DNA of 26,291 bases from assembly GCA_001584585.1 (NCBI GenBank), contig LSYV01000005.1:3722433-3748723 (forward strand), in the 5' to 3' direction. The notes under the pieces are model-generated. The model worked only from the letters and a program-made list of their open reading frames with translations, did not search any database and was not told where the DNA came from. The translations under genes and the position numbers were made by a program. Shown piece after piece: positions 1 to 9,916 of the stretch (positions within the stretch are counted from its first letter, which is position 1; each line of letters starts with the position of its first letter). This stretch comes from Gonium pectorale. Its lineage: Eukaryota > Chlorophyta > Chlorophyceae > Chlamydomonadales > Volvocaceae.

Positions 1-64
1 CGTCGGGTGTGCTGGGCGTGGAGATGACATGAGCGCCAGAGAGTACAGCGCCGAGCCGGCGCCT

Positions 65-2598
65 TCAGACGTCAGGAGTAGGTTGGTGTCCGTGTTCGCC
101 CTGCCCTGCGCTGGGGCCGTCGGCAACGCCCCTCGGCGCCTGTCGTCCAAACCCAATCGCGCCGGACAGGAGCCCCTCCGCCAGCTCTATCGGTTCCGTC
201 ACCGCCTCGCCCATCCCCGCCGTGGCGCCGCCGGCGCCCGCTGCGTGCACCACGCGGCACGTGAGCCTAGCCCCGGGGCCACCCCTCAGGGCGGCACCCG
301 TGCACTGGTACTCGCCGACAAGCGACCGCAGCGCCTCCTCCAGCGCCGCCTCCGCCCCTGCCGCCGCGCCCTCATCCTGGGCGCCCGAGGGGCACCCATC
401 ACCGGCGCCACCAGCGCTGCCGCCGGCGCCGACGCTGGGGTAGGCCCCTGCGGCCGCCTGCGAGCTCGGTCTGGGGAACGGGGGCGCGGAGCTCTGCAGG
501 AAGACAGTGGTGTCCGAGGGGCGCCTGTCGGGGTGCTTGCTCGAACGCGGCCGCTGCCTGTGCGACCTGTCACTGCCGGAGCAAGCGCCCGACGTGTAGC
601 CCATGGCGGCCGCGCTGGCGGCACGCTCCTGGGAGCGCAGCCGCATCATTAGCCGACGCGTGGGGCGGCTGACGGCGTCAGGTGCGCGGCCATCCACGCC
701 GGCCGCCTCTGGCGCCGTCCCGCCAGACGCGATGGGGCCCGGCCCCGGCCCCGACCACTGCCTCACACTCTGAGGCCTGGTACCCGCCGCGCCTAGCTGA
801 GCCTCCGCACCACCTCCGGCTTCGACTCCGTCACCGCCGCCGTCCCCACCGTCGCCAGCGTCCGCGCGGCCAGCCCCCCGTGGCGCCAGCCGGGACACCC
901 GCCGCGTCAGCGACAGCCTCCGGGCCAGGGAAGACAGGGCCCCGCTGGTACGGCCCGTCCGCCCCGCGCTCCCCGAATATGGCCCGCCCGGCACCGACAC
1001 GGCCAGAGGGTGCGCAGCCCCCACACCCGCGTAACGCGGGTCGCTGGCGCTGCAGGTGCCGCCGCCCAGCGTGCCGATTCCGACATCCTCCGGCTCCGGC
1101 GCGTCGCCAGGCTCAGTGCTGGAGCCCCTCTGACCAGGGCACTGCTGGCCTGCAGCAGCCACTGAGCAGCTGGCGGCGCGGCTCCACGCCTGCGCCTCGG
1201 CGGAGCACTGCTGCCGGCCAGACTCGGCATCGAGGGACAGTGCGCCTGACGCAACGCCGCCGCTGCGGGGTCGCCACGAGGGCGTGCTGGCGGCCTGGCT
1301 GGCGCCGCCGCCCAGCGCGTACGCGGCGCCGAAGGACACGGAGCGCGCGTCGGAGGGCGCATCTGCCTCCACGCTGGCGCTCACCGAGTAACGCACGTCG
1401 CAGGGGCTCGGGGCGCCCGAAGACGACTCGGCGCCCGCTTCGTTGACCACGGAGAGCAGCGCCATCGGGGCCGGGCGGCGTGGCCCGAGGGCAGGGGCCT
1501 GCGAGTGCACGGGACAGCGGAGGCGGGGCGGCCCTTACCTCAGGGGTCGCGTGCAGTGCCACCTTTTGCGGGAGTTCAAGGGTCACGGCCAAGGCTGTGC
1601 GATCATGTGGACCCTCGGGGTGTGGCCGGGCTCACCGTGGGGCCCTCTGGCGGGCGATGGGGGGCAGTACGCTCGAGTTCCGCCGTATCAACCTCGATGC
1701 CCCGCTCAAAGGTGTCGCGCGGTGTGCCATGGAGCGCTGCGCTGCTGGCAGGCAGATGCAGCGGCGGCGGCGGCACCACGCTGCCTGCCGGCTGCGGGCT
1801 CGCGTCCGGCCGCGGCGCTGCGCCTGCCGCAGAAAGCACCTGCACCACTCGCCATCCGCCAGGTAGGCCCGTCCATTCCAGCACCACCCCGCCGCGCGTG
1901 TCGGCGCCGGGGCCGGCGCCCGCGTCCATGCCGCCACCGCCGACCGCCTGCTGCACCGTGACTCGCGAGCCCACCGGCAGCTGTGCAGGCAGAGCAGCCA
2001 GCACAGCCTCCAGTGGCAGCGGCAGCTGCGCAACGGCCGCATACCCGCTGCTGCCCACGCCCACGTCGGCACCGTCGCCAACCCCCTCGCCGCCAGCCGG
2101 CTGCGCCACCTGTCCCACGGGCTCCTGCTGCTGTTGCTGCTGAAAATGACGCAGGTGCTGGTGGGGGTTCTGCTCAAGGAGGAGGTCAAGGAAGTCCAGC
2201 ACGACTATGACGCAACCGTGCCGGCAGGTGGCGGAGGCCGGCAGCAACCGTCCGCCACTAGCAGCCGCAAGCTGCAACGCCCAGCTGCTGGCGAATCCAG
2301 GGGGTAGCTCTTCTGGCTCCATGTCGTGCAGCTTTATGAAGACCTGGTGCCATGCCGTCGGTAGGCGGCGTACTAGAGGTCTGAGGCGCTCGGGTGCGAA
2401 TCCGCGTGGCGACGGACTGCCGCAGGTGTCGGGCGTCGAGACGTCGGCACCCTCAAGGGCCGGCCTTTCTTCTTGGCCGCGCGTGGCAGACGAGGCATGC
2501 TCGAGCCGGCAGACCCGCAGTTCCAATGACCCGCCGGGACCGACACGAGCATCATGATCGTGCTGCGGAGTGCACGGGCTGCAGAGACGGCCCTGCAT
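65..2598 (-). CDS. Low-complexity protein with an SPL/CRR1 C-terminal-like module (no SBP box seen)
   Basis: Two exons, 2598-1636 and 1498-65. The 137-bp intron has an ACG|GTGAGC donor and a CTCGCAG|GCC acceptor, phase 0 on both sides, giving about 798 aa. A TAA lies directly before the ATG at 2598, so the frame starts there unless a 5' exon is spliced in. Residues about 83-136 hold FIKLHDMEPEELPPGF and, 22 residues on, CRHGCVIVVLDF. From memory this resembles the SPL pattern F-K-L-F-x-x-x-P-x-x-LP followed by R-P-G-C-x-x-L-T. A run of six Gln follows (153-158). Exon 2 is Ala/Gly/Ser/Pro-rich and predicted disordered, with a basic patch RRLSLTRRVSRL; its codons are strongly GC3-biased, which supports the frame. 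The stop is at 65-67. No SBP zinc finger is visible, and none is seen in the kilobase upstream. Function is unknown; the SPL relationship is inference. Confidence 0.6.
1499..1635 (-). other. Intron of the left-most gene
   Basis: GTGAGC donor and TCGCAG acceptor, phase 0/0. The interval contains a second GTAAGG (1538-1533) that would imply a 40-bp intron, but that choice leaves the upstream frame unmatched, so the 137-bp intron is preferred. Confidence 0.6.
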
Positions 2599-3658
2599 TT
2601 AAGGAGTGATAGCCCTAGGGCCGGTCGCGCGCGCGCATGAGGTGCTATCTTTATTTGCCTTGGCCCTTTCCACTTTGCAATAGTAGCCTGCGCGGAGGCA
2701 AAGGTCCGAGGGAGCACGTTGCAGTAATGCCTTCTATTTCGGGGGCTGTACAGGTTCAGTGTCTTCGCAGGAAAGGTTCGGGGTGCCGCCGTGGACGCAG
2801 CCGCATGCATACCTTGATGCTCCTCTACGGTATTCTGAGAGACGCATGGTGGGGCCTCAGAGGCTGATCACCGGTCTTCAAGCAGATGTGTGTTCGCAGA
2901 ACGGCTTTGATGAACCCATTGCGCAGAAGCGGTTCGTATGCAGATGCGGAAGTATGTCTCAAAGCACACTGGATGCCTATTCACGTCGTGGCGCACGACT
3001 TGTGCGACTTCCGTTCCTCCGCATATGATCTAGTTCTGCTCGTAACCTTGCTCTATGGACGCTCTGCACCAGTATAATGAAGTATAATCAAGAGCCTAGA
3101 TATGTACAGCTCATTACAATAACCGTTCCTGCAACGGTTACACAGCGACAATGGCTGCGTTCCTGCATTGTTGGTTACTGCTTGAAGGAAGAGCACCGAC
3201 GTTGAACCGTCATGTAATTCGCAATACTTCCTTCAACCCTGAACTTCCCCGGCGTTGCAAAGGCCCAAGCACGCAAAACTAAAAATTGCGTGGGCGTGTG
3301 CTTCAGTAAGTCACAATACTGTACTCCATCAGCACTAGAAGCAAGGAGTGACAGTTTAGCGACAGACGCCGACCCTCCATAGCCTCCCAGACTAAGGGGT
3401 GCGGGCCCGGCGCCATATGCAAAGCTTCAGCGCATGCGTATGCATACATATGTCGTAAATGAGCGCTAGCATGGCTCCCTTGAGCTGAGAGCTACTGCGT
3501 AGACTACTGCCTGCCGGCAAGCCTACCGCTGTCCTATATTGCCCGCTTCCAAAGGCACGCCCCTACATCTCTCAAATTGCACATGGGAAATGCTGTTCAT
3601 ATGCAAAAACATTGTAAGACCTCCCGCCTCCCCAAAGCCATGACCATAACAAACCCGC
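2599..3658. other. Intergenic region: 3' flank of the DUF1664 gene and promoter side of the left-most gene
   Basis: This stretch is more AT-rich than its surroundings and has no open frame with algal coding bias. Near its left end the minus strand carries an AAATAAAG TATA-like run (about 2648-2655), 50 bp upstream of the ATG at 2598. Its right part should be the 3' UTR of the DUF1664 gene, with two TGTAA motifs on the minus strand at 3142-3138 and 3119-3115. Short AT-rich repeats (AGTATAAT twice, 3071-3088) and palindromic ATGCATAC-type sequence (about 3430-3452) are the only other structure I see. Confidence 0.6.
3115..3142 (-). terminator. Candidate poly(A) signals flanking a small hairpin
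   Basis: Two TTACA words on the plus strand (3115-3119 and 3138-3142) read TGTAA on the minus strand, the usual poly(A) signal of volvocine algae. They lie about 520-540 bp past the DUF1664 stop codon, a normal 3' UTR length for such algae. Between them is a perfect 7-bp inverted repeat, AACCGTT at 3121-3127 and AACGGTT at 3133-3139, with a 5-base loop. Which signal is used cannot be told from sequence. Confidence 0.5.
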
Positions 3659-5106
3659 TCACTTCGTGGCCAACCGCATGCTGCGGTTGCCGGCGGCATT
3701 GGCCGACGCCACGCCGCCGAAAAGCCCACCGAACCCGGTCCGCGAGGCGGGCGGTGGCGCCGATTCGCGGCGGTACAGGACCTTCAGCTCATCCGGCAGC
3801 GGCCCCGCCTGCTTGCCGTTGCTGCGCACCGACATCGTCGACAGGATACCCTCGCCCGCGCTCACCGCCAGCTCGCCGTCCTCGGGCACCTCCACGATGC
3901 TGGGCTGATTGCTGATGCTGGCGACGGACTGCTCCCCGCTGCCAAACCCCTCCAGCAGCGTCCGGAGACCGGGGTTGCCGTCCGTGACCTCGGGCGGTGT
4001 GGACTGTACGTAGGTCCGGAGCCTGCTGTTGTCAATGCCGACCCGGCGGGTCACCTCCGCCACAGCGGCACACAGCAGGTAGATGCCCTCGTTGGCGCGC
4101 TGCACGCCAGTGCTCATGATGTTGATGGTCTGGTCCATCTGGCCCACACGCGCCTCAATGGTGTTGCTGATGTCGCGAATGTCCTCCACGTTGGCCGACA
4201 CGTTCTGCAGCCGCTCGTCCATCTGGTTCTGCGCGGCCAGCATCTGCTGCTGCTGCTGCCCCAGCGCCGAAATGCGCGCTAGGAACTCGTCCTTCTGCTT
4301 GCGCATCTCCTCCCACAGCTGCGTCATGCTGTGGGAAACGAGCTCGCGAAACTGCTGCATGGAGCGGCCGGTGACCATGAAGAAGTCCGAGATGGAGAGG
4401 CCACGGACCCGTGCGTACACGTAGACGGCGCCGCCGGCCACGGCGCAGGGAAGCACGAAGACCGACCAGCCTCCACGCGTGCCTACGGGCACAAGTTCGA
4501 TGGCGCGCGTGGGTCAGGGCGCGGTGGGCTGCCATGGAAGCTGCACGAGGCAGTGCAGGGGCTTGCCTCGAAGAACACCAGGCTACCGCTGAGGTCAATG
4601 GCCCGTGTGCGTGAAAGCTACATGCATATGTGTGCTGACGAGGGAAAATGCGCGCCGGGAACTGTTCGCCCCTTCCGGGAGCGGGTCGCAATAATTGCGC
4701 AACATCCCAAGCCCGAGAGGCAGCAACTCTCACCAGTGTGGATGACCATCTGGCCGCCTCGCTTGTCGCGCATCACGTCAGAGAGCAGCTTGTGCAGCCG
4801 GTCAACCTCGCTCTGCAGGACGCTCAACTGCGGGCACAAACAGGGGCATGAGCGTCGGCACACCACGACACGTGGAACGGCCCGACGGCTGGCCTGCAAG
4901 CGCTTCAGCGCTTGCGTTGCGGGACGACGCACCTCACCGCCTCCCCGTCCGCTCGCCGAGGGCGCGTAGCTGCTGCCATCGGTGTTCAGGGTCTTAATAG
5001 CCGCTCCCACGAGCGCCGTAGGCGAGTCGATGCCGACCTTGTGCGCCTGGGTGGCTGCATAACCCGCCATGAACATCCCACCAAGCGCGGTGGGCCAGCT
5101 GGGCAT
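3659..5106 (-). CDS. DUF1664 domain protein (membrane-anchored coiled coil)
   Basis: Three exons: 5106-4933, 4827-4734 and 4482-3659. The donors are GAG|GTGCGT and ACTG|GTGAGA and the acceptors CCCGCAG|TTG and GTAG|GC; phases match (0, then 1), giving 363 aa. The start is ATG 5106 in an AAAATGC context. A hydrophobic segment lies at residues about 96-113. It is followed by DFFMVTGRSM and a long heptad-rich helix ending in ANEGIYLLCAAVAEV (about 118-233). That arrangement is the DUF1664 family of plants and algae: a short membrane segment, a coiled coil, and a closing G(V/I)Y-LC motif. A run of five Gln interrupts the coil at about 165-169. The C-terminal 130 residues are polar and low complexity. 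The family's biochemical role is unknown to me. The gene is head to head with the DUF6687-TLDc gene. Confidence 0.85.
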
Positions 5107-5473
5107 TTTGTGATGCTGCAGCTGAAGTAGGTGTAGGTTTTACTCCAGAGCCTGCCTGGGGCAGCTCTTGATGCAGCCTCACGGCCAGATATGGTCAAGG
5201 TAGCGTGACAGGGCGAAGCGATGGGATATTGAAGTAGTGCGAGCGGTGACCCGAGGCTGGGTGACGAAGAGCGCTCCCAGATAAGTAACGCCTGTTCCAA
5301 AGCTAGGCGATTCCTTCAAAGGTGACGGAACAATGAAAAAGACAATGATGCCGTACGAATCGCTGCGTTGCACGCGCTGAAAGGGCGACTAGAGGTCTGA
5401 AACAACACATAACATGTCGAGCTCGTTCTTGTGATTCGCCCATCATGCGCACAACCCTTCCGGAGCGCCCAGG
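5107..5473. other. Intergenic region between two divergent genes
   Basis: About 370-420 bp separate the DUF1664 ATG (5106, minus) from the first ATGs of the plus-strand gene (5474 or 5528), so it should hold both promoters and 5' UTRs. I see no TATA box on either strand and no repeat. The open frames here lack coding bias. Confidence 0.55.
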
Positions 5474-8400
5474 ATGGTGAGCCGTGTCAGCTCCTTTCAT
5501 AGGTGGGAAAGGGCTCATCGACGCACCATGCGCCGCCCCCGTTCCACCCTCTCCACCCTTAGGGTTCCCGCCACGGCGGTGGGGCTCGAGGTGGCCATAG
5601 CCCTCGGCGTGCTGGCCGTACTGCTGAAGCTGATACTCGTGGCGTCACGGCTGGCCACGCGCAAGACGCGGTTCAGCTATGTGCCGTTCAGCGCTAACCT
5701 GAGCCAGGACACGCTCGTCACGGACTGCACGCACCCTCGCGCACGCACGCTGACCCATCACAAGGGCCAGCGCAACCCTGCGCGGCTCACCAGCTCGGAC
5801 ACGAGCACCGGCCTCGTGCTGAATGCCATAAAGGCAAGCGCCTGGAGCGCTGGGCAGGCGTACAAGTGGTGCCAGCTGCCGTCCATCACCACGAACCATT
5901 TCGATGTGGACAGGTGGGAGCAATGCAGCTCCATCAGCTCAGCCCGAAGGCATTCGGGTGACAGGATCTACACGTTGAGCCCTGTTGCTGCGTTGGGATA
6001 TGTCACACCGGCTGGAAGGGCGGGCACACGGCAGAGGACATGCTCAGTGTCGAACCGAGCCAGGATGAGCACAAGCTCTGGTGTTCCGCGGGACGAGGTG
6101 CCCGCGACCAAGCTCACACGCGAATGCCGATTAGCTGTTTTCATTTGTTCCTCCGCCGCCACAGCTTCCTGTCGGTCTGGAGCTACGTCAACCGCGCAAC
6201 CGCGCTTGAGCATGAGGGAGGTGGGCTGCCGGCATGCGCGGAATGAGCGAAGCGTGTGTCCAGGGGTCTGTCTGTTAATGGGGCAGGAGGGCTTGGCACA
6301 CTCCAGAAGGCCTTCATGCCGAAGCTGCGCGCACGCACGGAGTGTGCCGAGGCTGCGACGGGGGCAGGGTGTAGCGCCCATGCCGACGCGGATCCAGCAG
6401 ACGAACGCCTGCAGCAGAGCAGGAAGGCCGGAGTGGAGGGACGTGGACTTGTGAAGGATCTGAAGGGAAGTTCCCTGCCTGCGCACATGTACTGGTGCTG
6501 CTGCAGTCCTCCGTCACATGGCGCGCATTGGGGACTTTCGGGAAGCGTTCCTCACCCCGGACTTGGTGGCGACCCACGGGTCAGTGGACAAGATCTCCAA
6601 TATCAGGTCTGTGACGACTGTACTACGCCCTGACATTCGGAATCAATCGTCACACCTAAGCATTGCTGAGGCAAGTTGCATGTGGTCCTCACCCGCAACG
6701 GTATCCATTTCCTTTCCCATTTGGACGGGCACCCAGTCATGTTCCGCCAGTGCCAACGCAGACGGCTGTCGTTCATCCACAACCAACCGTCCCCTGTGCC
6801 TGATCACTTTGGTATCCCAATGGCCCACCTTGCTCCCACTCCGTCGTGGCCGTTGGCAGGGACGCGTTCACCGCCCTGAAGCTGGTGTGCTGGCTGAACA
6901 GCGAGGAGCGCTCCCGGTTCTCGGCGCCCTACGAGGCGCGCGACTGCGACGCCAAATTCGCGCACTTCCTGCCTCGCTTCGGTGCGGTGTTGGCCAACCC
7001 GGAGTCAGGGTGGCAGGAGTGGCAGGACGAGTACCGAGAGGTGCGTACAGCACCCGGCAGCGGCGCCCCCGTGGGCAGTTCAGGGCGGTCGGTGCCTCCA
7101 CGGGGCGGCTGAAACAGTCCGGCTATGAAGCAACACTAGCTGGAGAGGTATCGCTCCTTGTCTTGTGTGCGCGTCTGCTTACCTATACAGCGCTGTTGGT
7201 GTTACAGGCCTTGTGGCCCTGCTGCGCCTGCGTGCAGGTTGTCAGCGGCTTTGACCTGATTTCCCAGGACCCCTGCGCTGTGGAGCTCCACCGGCCCGTG
7301 GGGCTGGCGGTGGTGCGGGCGCCCGAGCCGACCCTCCACTACTACAGCATATTCAGCTACACCGTGGGGTACGACACGGTGCTGACTATGTACGACGGAC
7401 AGCGCTACGGTGAGGGGGCAGGTGTCGCATGTACGACTGATGGAAGCTCCCACTCCAATTTAACATCAGTTAGTCGGATCGCATGTATGCGTGCGCATAC
7501 CGGCCTGCGTACGCAAAGATGGAGTAATGGTTGCTAGCTGGGCTTGCTAGCTGCTGCTCGTGGCGCAGTAGATGGTGCGCGCGGGATCCCGATACGGCCA
7601 ACTCCTTGTTCTCTGTTGCGTTTCTTGCTTCGGCCGCCGCAGAGGTGGAGTCCAAGTACACGCAGTTCGTCAACGTGTTCAGCCGACCCGTGTGGCCGCG
7701 CATCGACATGGCGCCGCTGGCACGTGTGCTCAACGCCATGGAGGGCAGGGGTGGGTCCGGGGTCCGGGCCTGAGCCCAGCATGCGGTTATTAGTCGGTAG
7801 TCCACCAACTAGACCGCCGGGTTTGGGTTGGTGTTGACCATTGGGTTGACCGCCGGGTTTGGGTTGGGTTGACCATTGGGTTGACCATTGGGTTGACCAT
7901 GGGTTGACCATTGCCACCCGTCAGATTGCCGCATGGAAGGTAAGGGACCTGCTCTGCCGCGCCTTGCCCATCAATCGGACGGGCGCGGCGAGTGGAGGCC
8001 TGATGCAGCTGACCGTCTATGCCGCTGGAAGCACCGCTCCATTCCAGTCCACAGCTGTACCTCTTCCACCGCTCCATTCCAGTCCACAGCTCGTTACCTG
8101 TACCTCTTCCCCATCCCCTGGGTAGCTGGGTTACGTTGGGCCCCCCCGCCCCGTCGCCGCCGGCTCCGTCGCAGCGCTGGAGCCGCAGCTCCGCTGGTCC
8201 TGCCCTCGCTTCACGGACACGGGGCCCGTGCTCCGCATTGAGGACACAGCCCGCCCGCTCAGCAAAGCGCAGCGGTACGGCCACCCGTACGGCAGGCCGT
8301 TGCACAGCAGCAACGTGCCGCCCGCCACCGTGGTCGCGCTTGTCGTGAGCTTCCTCGAGTACGGCATGCAGGTGCGGTGTATGTACGGGGGTCGCCGTAC

Positions 8401-9916
8401 AGAACGCTGGCGGCGAATGCCTCTCGGATGCGTCCACAACCGCAGGCGTCATGTATGAGAGGCTTCTGTCGGGAGGTCGGCTATCTCGTAGTATTCACTC
8501 ATAGATCAGCGAAGAAATGAAGCGCAGTGCTGGCGCCCCTGCCAATTGGAGCGCTGCCGGCCCTGCACCCCACGGCGCGCACAGGGCTTGAAGCCGAAGC
8601 GCGGAGGGTGGACATGGGACGAGCTGCAGTCGCTCAACAGCGGCATTGCCTGGCAGGTGTGTGGCAGATTTGGGGGAGCTGCATCGTTGCTGTCTGACAG
8701 TAGCATGGTGAATGCGCGTGTGGCAGGTGGGTCACACCTTTTAGGGAACTGCCTGGCACCGCTGTCTTCCACCGCTGTCTGCCACCGCTGTCTGCCACCG
8801 CTGTCTGCCACCGCTGTCTGCCACTGACACCTGTGTGCCGAGTTGCTAGGTATTGCACTCGGTGTTGTTACGTCCTGATACGAGCTGTCTCAGCCAGCTA
8901 CGACTCCTCCTCCACCTTGCCCCTGCTTGCCCCTGCTTGCCCCCGCGCCACTCGCCTTTGCCCTTCCTGTGGCATGCGACGCGCGGCAGGCTTGGGAGGA
9001 CACGGCGCTGGCGCAATGGGAGCGCGGCGAGCTGGACTCCGCTTCCGCGCCCGCGCCGCTTGGCTCGCGCGCGAGCGCGGGCGGCGACAGTGGCGGCGCG
9101 CTGCTGCCGGCTGCCGCCATAAGCCGCCAAGGGTCCTACAGCAGCGGCGGCGCGGGCCTCAGCCCGCGCATCGGTGTCGCCATGACCCTCGGCGGCGGCC
9201 TGTGGGCCGAGCCGTCCTTCTCCGAGCCCTCGTCCATCCTCTCCCCCGACGACGTGCGAGCCCTGGCTGGCGCCGTACCCGCCCGCCTTGCACCGGGCCG
9301 CTGGCGACTACTGTATGGCAGCAGCCGTGACGGTGTCAGCCTCCGTACGCTGTACCGCAAGGCCTCGGGTGCGGGTGTGACTTCGACGCTGCTGGTGGTG
9401 CGCGAGGCGGGCGCGGGCGGCCACGTCGTGGGCGCCTTTGCGGCCGAGCCGTGGGTGCCCGGGCCGCGCTTCTACGGCACCGGGGAGACCTTTGTCTTCA
9501 CGCTACAGCCGGTGCGCGTGCGCTACGCCTGGCAGCGACCGCGCCCCCAGGCCCCGCTCGGCGCGCGCAGCAGCGGCGGCGGCGCCACGGGTCCATATGC
9601 CTCGCAGCCCGGCGGCGCGCTATCGTTGCCGCACCACCGGCATTCGGTTCACCACGCCGCCGGGGGGCCCGGCAGCCCGCCGGCGGTCGGCAGCGCCGGG
9701 GCGGCATTGACGCCGAAGGCGGCACCGACGGGGCTGGACTTCTTCCAGTTCTCTACGCATGAGGGCCTGGGAGTGGGTGGCGCGGGCGCGTTTGCGTTGT
9801 GGCTCGACAATGAGCTGCTAGAGGGCGCTAGCTACCCGTGCGATACGTTTGGCAGCCCGCAGCTGACTCATAAGGAGGAGTTCAGGGTGGCATCGGTGGA
9901 GCTGTGGCAGATCTAG
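5474..9916 (+). CDS. Membrane-anchored fusion of a DUF6687-like domain and a TLDc domain
   Basis: Nine exons: 5474 (or 5528)-5913, 6165-6220, 6507-6579, 6860-7040, 7238-7409, 7643-7750, 8175-8371, 8585-8656 and 8990-9916. All eight junctions match in phase (2,1,2,0,1,1,0,0). From ATG 5528 (better context) the protein is 723 aa, from ATG 5474 741 aa. Residues 14-39 form a membrane helix. Residues about 48-391 resemble the bacterial DUF6687 family as I remember it: RFSYVPF, DTLVTDCTHP, RTLTHHKG, NHFDVDSFLSVW across introns 1, GDF at 156-158, then YTQFVNVFSRPVWPRIDMAPLA. Residues about 498-723 are a complete TLDc domain: RWRLLYGSSRDGVSLRTLYR, FYGTGETFVF, and LWLDNELLEGASYPCDTF ending in VELWQI. 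TLDc proteins such as OXR1 and mEAK7 are linked to oxidative-stress protection and V-ATPase binding. The weakest splice is exon 3 to 4 (GTCAGT donor). A split into two genes cannot be fully excluded without transcripts. Confidence 0.75.
7811..7912. repeat. Intronic minisatellite based on GGGTTGACCATT
   Basis: Tandem array inside intron 6 (7751-8174) of the DUF6687-TLDc gene. A 20-bp block beginning GACCGCCGGG occurs at 7812-7831 and again at 7848-7867. It is interleaved with about five copies of a GTTGACCATTGG unit (12 bp), the last copies in direct tandem at 7866-7912. On the minus strand the array leaves an open frame encoding NPMV repeats, which I treat as a by-product. Confidence 0.85.
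8032..8110. repeat. 35-bp tandem duplication in intron 6
   Basis: The 25-base block starting CACCGCTCCATTCC is present at 8032-8056 and again at 8067-8091, with a GTACCTCTTCC segment following each copy (8057-8067 and about 8099-8110). It lies in the same intron as the minisatellite just upstream, directly before the pyrimidine tract of exon 7. Confidence 0.8.
8758..8822. repeat. Five-copy 13-bp minisatellite in intron 8
   Basis: Unit ACCGCTGTCTGCC at 8771-8783, 8784-8796, 8797-8809 and 8810-8822, preceded by one copy with a single G-to-T change (8758-8770). It lies in the intron (8657-8989) that separates the DUF6687-like exons from the TLDc exon. Near-identical copies suggest recent expansion. 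Confidence 0.9.

Noticed and set aside
1499..1538. A 40-bp GT-AG intron in the left-most gene
   Set aside because: It is much shorter than every other intron here and leaves the upstream exon in the wrong frame. The 137-bp intron with the same acceptor matches phase on both sides.
7925..8125. Possible extra exon encoding IAAWKVRDLLCRALPINRT in the DUF6687-TLDc gene
   Set aside because: It has an acceptor-like CAG before it, but no good donor in phase. Exon 6 joins exon 7 directly with matched phase and keeps the domain order, so I treat it as intron.
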